Source: Aquificota bacterium (lineage in GTDB: Bacteria > Aquificota > Aquificia > Aquificales > Aquificaceae). From it: a stretch of DNA of 64,000 bases. The notes under the pieces are model-generated. The model was not told the origin of the DNA. It saw nothing but the letters and a program-made list of their open reading frames with translations, and ran no database searches. The position numbers and the translations under genes were made by a program. The stretch covers positions 1,403,700-1,467,699 of the forward strand of contig CP076324.1 in the NCBI GenBank assembly GCA_018771605.1, read 5' to 3'. Numbering within the stretch: the first letter of the stretch is position 1; every line of letters starts with the position of its first letter. Below are positions 31,485 through 45,582 of the stretch, in pieces.

Positions 31485-31748
31485 ATGAGAAGGTTTTTAG
31501 CCATTGGTACTATGCTCTTTGGACTTTATGGTGTAAGTATGGCTGGTGATAGGGTTTATCTTGGTATAAGCTTAGGCTATAATGTTTGCCCTGAAAAAAG
31601 AGTGGTTTATGTGGATAGAAGGCCGGATGTGATCGTGGTTAGACCAACTCCCGTTTACTATTATGAACCCTACGAAAAGGTAGTGATAATAGAAAAAAAG
31701 AAGCACAAAAAACATTGGAAGAGACACTGGCATTGGGATGATGATTGA
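31485..31748 (+). CDS. Small exported protein with a Lys/His/Trp-rich tail
   Basis: An 87-residue protein with a signal peptide (about 1-20, ending VSMA) after a strong GGAGGTG SD. The mature part has a valine/tyrosine-rich stretch (VVYVDRRPDVIVVRPTPVYYY) and a strongly basic, aromatic tail (HKKHWKRHWHWDDD) containing five histidines and three tryptophans. The tail could bind metal or an anionic surface, which is inference. No family recognised. Confidence 0.65.
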   Translation: MRRFLAIGTMLFGLYGVSMAGDRVYLGISLGYNVCPEKRVVYVDRRPDVIVVRPTPVYYYEPYEKVVIIEKKKHKKHWKRHWHWDDD

Positions 31749-31766
31749 TGGTTTAAACTACAATGT

Positions 31767-32477
31767 ATGACGTTTAAAATAGCTTTAACAAGGAGCATTG
31801 AGGATATAAAGAGGGATAAAAAACTCTTTGAAAATGCGGGTTTTGAGGTCATTGAGTTGCCTCTTATAGAAGAGGAAGTGCTAAGCTTTGAAGTTCCTAC
31901 TTTGAATTTTGACTTTGTGGTCTTTCAAAGCCCAAGGGCCGTTAGGGTGTTCCTCTCAAAGTATAAGCTTGGTAATGAAAAGATTGTGGTGGTGGGAGAG
32001 AAGACAAAAAAAGCGGTGGAGGAGTTTGGATATAAGGTTTGGGCTATGCCAAGAGAATACTATGCAGAGGAGATTGTAAAGCTGTTTGAAAGACTTTCTG
32101 GGAAGGTGCTTGTTCCAAGGTCTGCGGTGGGAAGGGATGAGGTGATAGAAGGCTTAAAGGCTTTTGGCCTTGAGGTGTATCCCATAGATGTCTATAGGGT
32201 TAAGGAAAGGTTGTATGAAAAGGAAGAGCTTCTTGAAAGGCTAAAAAGGGCTGATGTGGTTTTCTTTGCCAGCCCTTCGGCGGTGAAGGGCCTTCTTGCA
32301 AACTTGCCAAAGGAAGAAGCCATAAGGCTTCTAAAGGATAAAAAAATCCTATCCATTGGCAAAACTACAAAAGAATTTATAAAGAAAGAGTTGGGACTGG
32401 ATAGCCAGATGCCTGAAAAACCTACAATGGAAAGCGTGGTAGAATTTTTAAAAAACTGGCATAAAGTTTGCAAATAA
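31767..32477 (+). CDS. hemD: Uroporphyrinogen-III synthase
   Basis: A 236-residue HemD-family protein that cyclises hydroxymethylbilane to uroporphyrinogen III. Family features are weak in sequence but consistent: ALTRSIEDI at the start, FDFVVFQSPRAVRVFLSK, VVGEKTKKAVEEFG, VPRSAVGRDEVIEGL and ADVVFFASPSAVKGLL. Length is typical. lpxC follows 11 bases later. Confidence 0.87.
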   Translation: MTFKIALTRSIEDIKRDKKLFENAGFEVIELPLIEEEVLSFEVPTLNFDFVVFQSPRAVRVFLSKYKLGNEKIVVVGEKTKKAVEEFGYKVWAMPREYYAEEIVKLFERLSGKVLVPRSAVGRDEVIEGLKAFGLEVYPIDVYRVKERLYEKEELLERLKRADVVFFASPSAVKGLLANLPKEEAIRLLKDKKILSIGKTTKEFIKKELGLDSQMPEKPTMESVVEFLKNWHKVCK

Positions 32478-32488
32478 TAGGATTGACC

Positions 32489-34286
<1,798 letters not shown>

Positions 34287-34302
34287 ATCCCAACATTATA
34301 AA

Positions 34303-35064
34303 CTAAGCTTTTAGACTCTTTCTTTTTAACAATTTATTATACTCCTCAAAGGCTATCCTTTCCTGCTCCTCGTAAGCCCTTTCTCTCTCCATAAGATTAT
34401 CCCAATCTACCTTGTGAGCCTCAAACCAAGGACCATCCACACATGCCAGCCTTTGCTCTCCATCCACCAAAACCCTGCAGACAAGACACAAGCCCACCGC
34501 ATCCAACATATGCACGTTCACCATGCTTATTATGGGAGTCTGGGGGTATAAAGAGAGGATGTCCTTTGAAAGCCTGTTGCTTCCTACTGAGACCACTAGG
34601 TTCACATCCAAAGCCTTTGGGCTATCTTGGAAAACCTCATCAAAGACCTTCTTGGTCTCTTCTTCAAGGTAAAAGTCTTCTGAGGTGTGGAATAGAATAA
34701 GATAATTTCCTTCCTTCTTTAGCGCCCTTGCCACCATCAGGGCAGGCGCAATGCCCCAGGAGTGTGTGTAAAAGGCTACCCTGCCATAGGACCTTACCGG
34801 AAATGGCCTTCCAAGAGGACCAGCCACGTAGCTTAACTCCTGTGCCTCTTCTATGAGTTCAAGGGTGCTTCTTCCCACCGCCTTTACAAGGCATGTAAAA
34901 CCCTCTTCATAGGTGGAGAGTATGGCAAGGGGTATAAGCTCGGATAGCTCTGTGTGCTGAACCATAACAAACTGCCCTGGCTCCGCACTGGCTATGTGTG
35001 GCGCCTTTATCTTCAAAAGACATGCCTCTTCCGATAGCCTCACCTTTTCAAGGATAGGATGCAT
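34303..35064 (-). CDS. NfnA/SudB-like FAD and 2Fe-2S oxidoreductase subunit
   Basis: A 253-residue protein of the ferredoxin-NADP reductase-like group that includes PyrK, SudB and NfnA. The FAD-binding barrel has EPGQFVMV and IPLAILS; the nucleotide-binding fold begins VAFYTHSWGIAPAL. The C-terminal cluster loop has Asp188, Cys193, Cys196 and Cys208, the D-x4-C-x2-C-x11-C pattern known from NfnA/SudB, where Asp replaces one Cys. The ending CVDGPWFEAHKVDWDNLMERERAYEEQE also matches NfnA rather than PyrK. The expected partner (NfnB/SudA/GltD-like) is not adjacent. Upstream start at 35091 is less likely. Confidence 0.82.
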   Translation of the reverse strand: MHPILEKVRLSEEACLLKIKAPHIASAEPGQFVMVQHTELSELIPLAILSTYEEGFTCLVKAVGRSTLELIEEAQELSYVAGPLGRPFPVRSYGRVAFYTHSWGIAPALMVARALKKEGNYLILFHTSEDFYLEEETKKVFDEVFQDSPKALDVNLVVSVGSNRLSKDILSLYPQTPIISMVNVHMLDAVGLCLVCRVLVDGEQRLACVDGPWFEAHKVDWDNLMERERAYEEQERIAFEEYNKLLKRKSLKA

Positions 35065-35139
35065 GCATAAAATTATCTCATAAAAACACACGTAGAGTGA
35101 GAAATCAATTAAGGCTATTATTTTTCTGCTAAAAATAAA

Positions 35140-35168
35140 TTAGACAAACAATGTATGGACGCTACAAT
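35140..35168 (+). promoter_or_regulatory. Candidate promoter of the cas operon
   Basis: TTAGACA (35140-35146) as -35 is separated by 16 bases from TACAAT (35163-35168) as -10, about 60 bases before the cas6 ATG. This 163-base divergent region is the longest intergenic gap outside the CRISPR leader. The leader after the promoter holds AGCTT-containing short repeats and no clear SD. Confidence 0.4.
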
Positions 35169-35227
35169 GCGTGCCTCAAAAAATCTAAAATGTGGTAAGA
35201 GCTTTAATAAGCTTATAATTTTAGTCA

Positions 35228-36001
35228 ATGAGGTTAAAGGTGCTTTTAAAGGCTCACAAGATACCCATATTCTACAGAAATATCATCATGAGCCTTATAA
35301 AAGAGGCACTTTCCACATACGACGAGAAATATCTTAACCAGCTCTATTATGATGAAAAGACCAAAAAGCCCAAGCCTTTCACCTTTAGCCTTGTATTCCC
35401 AAAGGGAACAAAGACTAAAAAGGAAAAAATACTTATTGAAAACCAAGAGATAGAAGATATAGTCTTTTACCCACCGCACGACAAGTACATAAACCTTTTT
35501 ATAAGCTCTTACGATTTTGAGTTTATTTTAAACCTTTACAATGGTCTTTTAAAACTTCGCAGGTTTTCTCTTAGTAATGGAGGACATATAGAGATTGAAA
35601 GGATATGGACGCCTAAGGAGAAGGATATAAAAGACAATAAGATAATCTTTAAAACTCTATCACCCATACTCATAGAAGACAAAGATGGAAAGCCCCTTTT
35701 ACCCACAGATTTGGAGGCATACAACCGAGAGTTTAACATAATCCATGATAAGAAACTAAAGGAATTAAGGTCCCAAGGCCTAAAAGACAGCCTTCTTTTT
35801 GAACCTATAAAGTGGAAAAAGCAGGTGGTAAAACACACCTTGAGGAAGATAAGGGAAAAGGTAGGAAAGCCTTACATCACACTTACATGTTTTGAGGGAT
35901 ATTTTACCTTGCAAGGACACCCAGAGGACCTTAAAATACTTTACCAAGCAGGTATGGGCTTAAGGACAGGACAGGGCTTTGGAATGGTGGAGGTGGTGTA
36001 G
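35228..36001 (+). CDS. cas6: CRISPR endoribonuclease Cas6
   Basis: A 257-residue Cas6 RAMP protein that cuts the precursor crRNA within repeats. The N-terminus RLKVLLKAHKIPIFYRN...LIKEAL and the C-terminal glycine-rich loop GMGLRTGQGFGMVEV (about 243-257) are diagnostic. His10 is a candidate catalytic residue. It is the first gene of the locus and its TAG is followed at once by the GTG start of cas8. Its composition is less AT-rich than the cas genes after it. Confidence 0.92.
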   Translation: MRLKVLLKAHKIPIFYRNIIMSLIKEALSTYDEKYLNQLYYDEKTKKPKPFTFSLVFPKGTKTKKEKILIENQEIEDIVFYPPHDKYINLFISSYDFEFILNLYNGLLKLRRFSLSNGGHIEIERIWTPKEKDIKDNKIIFKTLSPILIEDKDGKPLLPTDLEAYNREFNIIHDKKLKELRSQGLKDSLLFEPIKWKKQVVKHTLRKIREKVGKPYITLTCFEGYFTLQGHPEDLKILYQAGMGLRTGQGFGMVEVV

Positions 36002-37455
36002 GTGAGGAGGGGTAAAAGTAAGCAAAATATACCAGGGCAGGGTTCTTTATTTGATTCATCTAACAAGAAGTTAGATAGTTCTTCCACAAATCAAACATTA
36101 TGTGAAAGCAACACTCAGAGAAATGAGATAGTCTTATATCCATCCAATTGGCTTTATAATGCGTCGGTGATTGGGTTCTTGAAGGTGGTAGCTAAAGGGG
36201 AGGGTGAATATTACGTAGAAAAAGAAATACTTCAAGATGATAGGAGTGTAAAACTTTACTTAGAGATATTCAAAAATACAGAAAACATAGGAAATAAATC
36301 CATTCCTAAAAGTATTAAATATCTTGCAGAGTTCTTAATCGAGGATGAGATTGAAAGGATAAAAAAAGAAGTTGAAAAGATAAAAAAACTTAAAGAAAAA
36401 AGGCAAGAGCAAAGGCAAGAGCAAACTGACGAAAATAAAAAGAAAAAAGGAAAGAAAAAGGAAGTTAATGAAAAGACAGCATTTGAAAAATTCTTGGAAA
36501 ATTTGGGTCTGGATAGCAATAAAATAATCAATAATCCAGAAAATTTAAGTGATGAAGAAAAACTTGCATGTAAATTTTATTTTACTGGAAACATACTTTT
36601 TTCTAGTGATATGCCATATCAAAATTTAGTTCAACTGAATGAGTGGAGAAATTTAGAATTTTCAGAATTAATATCTAGTATGTTTATTAGAAATACTACA
36701 AACTTAAAATGTGGATTATGTGGTGAGAACATACAAGAGATAAACACTAATAGTAAGCTTGAATTAAGGTTAACAACATTTCAACATCCACATTTCCCTA
36801 GCTTAGGACCATCAATAAACAAGTTTCCCAACGCTTTATGGAATTTAAATAATTCATTAAAAATTTGCTTTCTTTGTTCATACCTTTTAATTCATAACCA
36901 TTTAGCGTTCATATCTTCTGAAGGAAACAGTCAAATCTTCATAAATGCTCCATCTTTCAAGCTTATGTGGTATCTTAACAGATTTGCGGAAAGAGTAATA
37001 AGCGAAGGAGGAAAAGATTTGGGAAAAATATTGGGGATAAGCCTTATAGATTTATCGCAAAGGGTAAGGGCTACTATAGGAGCATGGAGCTTAATGAATA
37101 TAGAAATGGTAATTAGGAAAAAAGGTAAAGATAAAGATACAATTGATTACTATTCTTTGCCTTACGAAATAGCTTCTATCCTTTTAGATAAAGAGATTGC
37201 TAGCATGATCAAGCAAACAGATGAGCCTAAGGTTTTGGAAAAAATACTGGAAGGCAATTTTGATTATTTATTAGATCTTAATTACAGAATTATGAGGTGT
37301 TTAAACAACTGGAAAGAAAAGTGTGATGATGCTTATATTTCGGAGTCGGAGCTTAAGAATAGAGGGGATAAAGAAAAGCTTGAATACTTGACAACACTAC
37401 TTCCATTATTATATGTTAAAATATCACAAAGGAGTATTGCGGAGGGGCGTGTGTT

Positions 37456-37459
<4 letters not shown>
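36002..37459 (+). CDS. cas8b: Type I-B large subunit Cas8b (Cst1-like)
   Basis: A 485-residue protein of the Cst1/Cas8b type, recognised from its place and from two zinc-ribbon cysteine pairs, CGLC (Cys237, Cys240) and CFLC (Cys289, Cys292). YPSNWLYNASVIGFLKVV near residue 45 is a typical Cst1 N-terminal segment. A Lys/Glu/Gln-rich linker runs from about 118 to 160. GTG start directly after cas6, with GGAGG seven bases upstream. Cas8 recognises the PAM and nucleates target binding. The next gene overlaps by 4 bases. Confidence 0.85.
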
Positions 37460-40326
<2,867 letters not shown>

Positions 40327-40352
<26 letters not shown>

Positions 40353-42846
40353 TGGAATTAGTCTAAGTGAACACACAAAGGAGCTTTTAAAACAAATGGA
40401 CAGTTTGTTTAATGTGATGGGCAATAGAATCGAGCCTTATATATGGAAGCTACTAAAACTTTCAATTTTTGCTCATGACCTTGGAAAGGTTTCCCCATCT
40501 TTTCAAATAGGGATAGGTAATTGGCAATATGAACCTAAAAAACCTTTTCCTGATATACCGCATAGTATCTTTTCCTTGCTTTGGATTAATGAGGAAAAAA
40601 TTTGTAGTTTTTTAAAAAATGTGCCAGATGATGAAGATAAGTATAAAAGATTAGTTCTATCAGCTGTGGCTTTTCACCATTGGAGGGATAGCTTTGATAG
40701 TATTGTTCTAGGAAAGGATAGGAATTTTATTGAAGCGGTTAAGAAGGTTTTGGAAGACGAAGAATTTAGAAATGAACTCCTTAGAAATCTAAAAGAGGAA
40801 TTTGATCAATCAAATGAATACAAAGAATTCTTGGAATTATTGGGGTTTAATGAAGATTTGGCATACAACGTAGGCGAATACAAGGACCTTTTTGCTTTTA
40901 TTACACCACCTTATGGTAATATACATCTTCCACAGCGTTTAGGGCTGGAAGAATCTTTTAAAAAGGATTGGGCAATCGTAGCTGGTCTTTTAATAAGGAT
41001 AGACCATTTTGCATCTTTTGTTCAGAAGGAAAAGATAAATGTAGATATAGAAAAACAGCCACCATGTTATAGTAAAATAGAAAAAGAACTTGAAAAGAAA
41101 TTTGGAAATAGCTTCTGGCAGAGAGATGATTTGAAAGAACGTAAAGATAAAAATATTATTCTTGTAGCTCCTACCGGTTCTGGTAAAACAGAATTTGCTT
41201 TCCTTTGGGGAGCGGGAGAAAAGCTATTTTTCACATTGCCTTTAAGAAGTGCTGTAAATTCTATCTATAAAAGGGCAAAGGAGCTCTTTGGTGAAGACAA
41301 AGTGGTACTTTTACATTCAGATGCGGATGTTTATCTTTACGAGGATTCTACAAGTTATGAAGGTGAGAGGTTAAGAGTGCTTGATATGGCTCGTCATTTG
41401 GCCTTTCCTGTCTTGGTATCAACAGGAGACCAGATTTTTCCATCCGCTTTAAAATATCCGGGTTATGAAAAGTTCTATGCTACCTTATCCTATTCCAGAT
41501 TGGTTATAGATGAAGTTCAAGCTTACGATACAAGAGCTGTAGCGATTATTGTTAAGCTTATAGAAGATATTGTAAAGCTCGGTGGGAAGTTTTTACTTAT
41601 GACTGCTACACTACCAAGCTTCGTAAGAGAGGAGTTAGGAGAAAGGATTGGAGAAGAGAATTTTGAGGAGATTGATAAATATGAAGAATATAAAAATATG
41701 CAAAAGCATATAATTCAATTAGTTAAAGGTGATCTAGAAAAAGATGAATTCATAAAAGAAATTATTAACAAAGCAAATAATGAAGGAAAGCGAGTACTAG
41801 TTATACTCAATACTGTGGAAAAGGCTCAAAAGGTGTATGAGAAAATTATGGAGAAGGCTGAAGGTAAAAATATAAAGATTTGTCTTCTGCATTCCAGGTT
41901 CACGTTAAAGGATAGAAAATTAAGAGAAAGAAAAATTCTACGTGAATTTAAAAATCCTAAATCAGAGAATGAAAGGGAAGGTAAAATACTTGTTGCTACT
42001 CAGGTTGTGGAAGCTTCTCTAGATATTGATGCGGATATTTTATATACGGAATTAGCTCCCATTGATGTTCTTGTACAAAGAATGGGTAGGGTTTTAAGAA
42101 GGAGGAAATTAGAACGTGATGAAACAAATGTAATCATAGTATATGGTGAGGATGAAGAAAGAATCTCTTCCGGGGCTGGTAGAGTTTATAGTGAAGATCT
42201 GTTGATTTTATCTCTTGTATTGTTATGTAAAATAAAAATTGACGATAAGCTAAAGAAATATATTACAAACAAACAGTATAAAAAGGCTTATTCCGAGATT
42301 TTAAAATCAATTGGAAACGGAACTTTATCTTTTAAATTATCAGAAGGGGATAAGATAGATCTTGTTGAAGAGCTTTATAGAAATTTAAAAGATATCTCTT
42401 CTGAATATATTAGAAAGTTTTACGAAACTTTAAAAATACTTGATGCAGGGTTTCAATCAAACTACAAGGAAGAAGCCTTGAAAATATTTAGGGAGATATA
42501 CGATGTGCCTGTTATTCCAGAAAATAGGATTAGTGATTTAGAAAATGAATTAAAGAGATTGGAAGGGAAGCTTGCAAAAAATGGATATATAGACTATACA
42601 TTCTTTAAGAAGAATATTTTAGCAAAATTCATTGTGCATTTGGATTATAGGTATTTGCTTAAGAAGGGTGAGGACTTGATTAATGCTTCTTATATAGCAA
42701 GTTGTTTGGAAGATAGGAATATAAGGAAGAAGATTGTAAACTGGCTTGAGGATATTTACATAGTTAGGTCTTATGCTTATGATAAACAGTTAGGTTTAAA
42801 AGGGATATCAGGAGAAAATTACGAAGCTAAAGATAATATAATTTAG
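40327..42846 (+). CDS. cas3: Cas3 nuclease-helicase
   Basis: An 839-residue HD nuclease fused to a superfamily 2 helicase. HD residues include His15 in SEHT and His50-Asp51 in FAHDLGK, with a later FHHWR; helicase motifs are Walker A APTGSGKT (281-288), DEVQ near 395, MTATLP, and the C-terminal VVEASLDIDADILYTEL and QRMGRVLRR. It unwinds and degrades DNA after Cascade binding. The start at 40327 follows GGAGGTG; an in-frame ATG at 40279 lies deeper in cas5. Confidence 0.94.
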
Positions 42847-42848
42847 GT

Positions 42849-43355
42849 ATGGACTTTGACTTTGAGGCTTTAAAGACTAATGGAATAAAGATAAACTATC
42901 TTTATGTTTGTGAGAGGAAGCTTTGGCTTTTTGATAGGGGAATTCAGATGGAACGCAGTTCTGATAAGGTACTCCTTGGTAAGCTGTTGGGGGAATACTC
43001 TTATCCAAAAGAGGAAACAAAAGAGGTTTTGATAGACAATCTTATAAAGATTGATATAGTAGCGCAAGAAGAAATAAGAGAAGTTAAATATTCCAATAAG
43101 CTGGCTTATGCTCACAGGATGCAACTTCTATATTACCTTTATTATCTTAAAAGGCTTGGTGTAGAAAAGAAAGGTGTTATAAACTATCCTAAGATGAGAA
43201 AAAGGGAGGAGGTTGAACTTACACCGGAAGCTGAAAAGGAGGTTGAGGAAGCATTGGTAAGGGTTAGAGAGGTTTTAAGTATGGAAAAGCCTCCGAAGGT
43301 GGTGAAAAAACCATACTGTACTAAGTGTGCTTATTATGAATTCTGCTTTGGGTAA
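42849..43355 (+). CDS. cas4: CRISPR-associated exonuclease Cas4
   Basis: A 168-residue RecB-like nuclease with an iron-sulfur cluster. Cluster cysteines are Cys21 in VCERKLW and Cys157, Cys160 and Cys166 in CTKCAYYEFC; the nuclease core shows IDIV.....IREVKYSNK and the QLLYYLYYLK helix. Cas4 trims and selects prespacers by PAM with Cas1-Cas2. It abuts cas3 and cas1. Confidence 0.94.
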   Translation: MDFDFEALKTNGIKINYLYVCERKLWLFDRGIQMERSSDKVLLGKLLGEYSYPKEETKEVLIDNLIKIDIVAQEEIREVKYSNKLAYAHRMQLLYYLYYLKRLGVEKKGVINYPKMRKREEVELTPEAEKEVEEALVRVREVLSMEKPPKVVKKPYCTKCAYYEFCFG

Positions 43356-43361
43356 TTGATC

Positions 43362-44342
43362 ATGGGTAGGGCATATTACTTGTTTACAAACGGCAGAATT
43401 CGGCGCAAGGAAAACACCATATACATAGAAACGGATAATGGGGAAAAGAAGGCTATTCCAATAGAAGATGTAGAGGTTATACATATTTTTGGTGAAGTAG
43501 AGTTAAACACAAAACTTTTAAACTTTTTATCTCAACAAAATAAAATTGTGCACGTTTATAACTATTACGGATTTTATTCTGGAAGCTTTGTGCCAAGGGA
43601 TATAAACGTTTCAGGTCATCTGGCGATAAAACAAGTTGAACACTACCTTGATCCTGAAGAAAGGTTATATCTTGCCTACTGTTTTGTAGAAGGTGCTTTA
43701 TTTCATATGCTTTGGAACTTAAAAGAATATGAAGGGACTTTTGAGTTTAGAGAGAAAATAAAAAAAGAGTTTGAAAAGGCTAAAGAGGCAAGGAGTATAA
43801 GCGAGCTCATGGGTTGTGAGGGTAGAGCAAGGGAGGCTTATTACCAAGCTTTCAATGTAATTCTAAAAGAAGGATTTTATATTGATAAAAGGGAGAAAAG
43901 GCCACCGACTAATCCTGTGAATGCTCTTATATCCTTTGCCAATTCTTTGGTTTATTCTACTGTGTTATCTGAGTTGTATCATACACAACTTAATCCTACT
44001 ATAAGTTATCTGCATGAACCAAGGGAGCGTAGGTTTTCTCTTTCCTTGGACTTGGCGGAGATATTTAAACCTATATTAGCGGATAAGCTTATATTTAAAC
44101 TTGTTAATAATGGTATTATTAAACCTGAGGACTTTGATGAAGATTTGAACTATTGCTATTTGAAAGATAATGGTAAAAAGAAGTTTGTAAAGGCTTTTGA
44201 TGAAAAGCTTAACACTACTATAAAGCATAAAAAATTGAATAGAAATGTTTCTTATAGAACTCTAATAAGGCTTGAATGTTATAAGCTTATAAAACATTTT
44301 CTTGGAGATGAAATTTACAAACCTTTGAAAGCTTGGTGGTAA
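43362..44342 (+). CDS. cas1: CRISPR integrase Cas1
   Basis: A 326-residue Cas1 integrase. Metal-binding residues are Glu in GCEGRAREAYY, His in SYLHEPRERRFSLSLDLAEIFKP and Asp in the same segment. I place the start at ATG 43362; a TTG two codons earlier is possible. Cas1 and Cas2 insert new spacers next to the leader, which here lies 200 bases downstream of cas2. Confidence 0.95.
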   Translation: MGRAYYLFTNGRIRRKENTIYIETDNGEKKAIPIEDVEVIHIFGEVELNTKLLNFLSQQNKIVHVYNYYGFYSGSFVPRDINVSGHLAIKQVEHYLDPEERLYLAYCFVEGALFHMLWNLKEYEGTFEFREKIKKEFEKAKEARSISELMGCEGRAREAYYQAFNVILKEGFYIDKREKRPPTNPVNALISFANSLVYSTVLSELYHTQLNPTISYLHEPRERRFSLSLDLAEIFKPILADKLIFKLVNNGIIKPEDFDEDLNYCYLKDNGKKKFVKAFDEKLNTTIKHKKLNRNVSYRTLIRLECYKLIKHFLGDEIYKPLKAWW

Positions 44343-44346
44343 GGCT

Positions 44347-44610
44347 ATGTATTTAATAGTGGTTTATGACATAAGTGAAGAGAGGATAAACAAAGTAAGA
44401 AAAATATTAAAGAAGTATTTTCTTTGGGTTCAAAACTCGGTCTTTGAAGGGGAAATAAGTGAAGGTAAACTTGAAAAATGCATTCTGGAGTTGAAAAGAG
44501 CTATCAACGAAAATGAAGACTCAATCTACTTTTATAGTGTAGAAAACAAGAAAAACCTATCAAAAAGAGTCCTTGGCATAGAAAAGGAAATTACTGATAA
44601 CATTCTCTAA
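44347..44610 (+). CDS. cas2: CRISPR-associated protein Cas2
   Basis: An 87-residue Cas2 with a ferredoxin-like fold start, YLIVVYDISEERINKVRKILKKY, and WVQNSVFEGEIS. It forms the core of the Cas1-Cas2 integrase. The stop is followed directly by the CRISPR leader. Confidence 0.95.
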   Translation: MYLIVVYDISEERINKVRKILKKYFLWVQNSVFEGEISEGKLEKCILELKRAINENEDSIYFYSVENKKNLSKRVLGIEKEITDNIL

Positions 44611-44810
44611 TCCAAGTCTCTCAAGCTTTCCGCAAAGGGGTAAAATGGCCTATGTTTGTCTGAATTAGATGTGTCAAGGCTTAGAATTGTTTTGATATTT
44701 CATCTCAATTCCCAACTGGAGGTTCGCGGAAAAATAACCCCACTTGAACCACTTGACAGATTCCTAAAATTGGTGTATTATCTATATTAGATTTAGGTGG
44801 TAGGTGTGGG
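44611..44810 (+). promoter_or_regulatory. CRISPR leader with consensus promoter
   Basis: This 200-base non-coding stretch between cas2 and the first repeat acts as the leader. TTGACA (44753-44758), exactly 17 bases, then TATTAT (44776-44781) make a near-perfect housekeeping promoter. Transcription should start near 44788, about 23 bases before repeat 1, so the array is transcribed on the plus strand. Confidence 0.8.
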
Positions 44811-45496
44811 GTTTTATCTGAACTATGTGGGATGTAAAGTTTTCTCAGATAAGGGACTTTGCCATGCTTGAGGACTGTTTTATCTGAACTATGTGGGATG
44901 TAAAGTCTACCTTCAAAGCTTCAAGAGTTCTCTCGTATGACGTTTTATCTGAACTATGTGGGATGTAAAGGAGTAGATGTGTCGGTTGGATTGGTATTAA
45001 ATCTCTGGTTTTATCTGAACTATGTGGGATGTAAAGGAGCGTGTTTTTGTCATAACGATGTATTTCAAAAACAGTTTTATCTGAACTATGTGGGATGTAA
45101 AGGATATATGGCCTTTTCCTGCAGTTGCCCATATCCCTCGTTTTATCTGAACTATGTGGGATGTAAAGGCTTTAAGCTTGACCCAACCAAACGTACCGAC
45201 AAAAGAGTTTTATCTGAACTATGTGGGATGTAAAGTAGCCAGAGAAGAGGTAACCAGACAACTTGTGTATGAGTTTTATCTGAACTATGTGGGATGTAAA
45301 GTGTGTTTGTAGAAGGCAGGCTTGTGCAGGAGCGTTGGTTTTATCTGAACTATGTGGGATGTAAAGGCTTGTTTTCCAGCTTCTCAGCCACTCCACGCCC
45401 TTCGTTTTATCTGAACTATGTGGGATGTAAAGGTTTTATCACTCAGCCTGTTGTGCCAAGTTCTTATGTTTTATCTGAACTATGTGGGATGTAAAG
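44811..45496 (+). CRISPR. CRISPR array, 11 repeats and 10 spacers
   Basis: Eleven identical 29-base repeats begin GTTTTATCTGAAC and end TGTGGGATGTAAAG. They start at 44811, 44877, 44942, 45008, 45074, 45140, 45207, 45273, 45338, 45404 and 45468. Spacers are 37, 36, 37, 37, 37, 38, 37, 36, 37 and 35 bases. Even the last repeat is intact, which suggests a young or well-maintained array. The 3' ATGTAAAG would give the 8-base crRNA 5' handle. The repeat has no strong hairpin, as is common in I-B. Spacer 10 begins with GTTTTATC, the first 8 bases of the repeat. I saw no match of spacers elsewhere in the window. Confidence 0.98.
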
Positions 45497-45582
45497 ATCA
45501 CATAGGACAGAAAAGTCATAAAGATGTTCTCCACAAAAACTAATTTAATCCTTATGGTCATTTGTAGCTTTAAAATATTTTC

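Noticed and set aside
35155-35337. Short plus-strand frame starting before cas6
   Set aside because: Runs into cas6 in another frame, starts inside the candidate -10 box and has no SD; cas6 itself fits the locus.
44611-44810. Possible tRNA or small ORF in the CRISPR leader
   Set aside because: No cloverleaf and no open frame with SD; the promoter and position fit a leader.
44811-45496. Four open frames of 60-100 codons on both strands across the CRISPR array
   Set aside because: They exist only because the 29-base repeat lacks stops in some frames; the translations repeat YLNYVGCKG or TSHIVQIK once per repeat unit.
45497-45582. Search for degenerate repeats or a second array after the last repeat
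   Set aside because: No further copy of the repeat core ACTATGTGGGATG is seen; the stretch looks like an ordinary promoter region for the YkuK-like gene.
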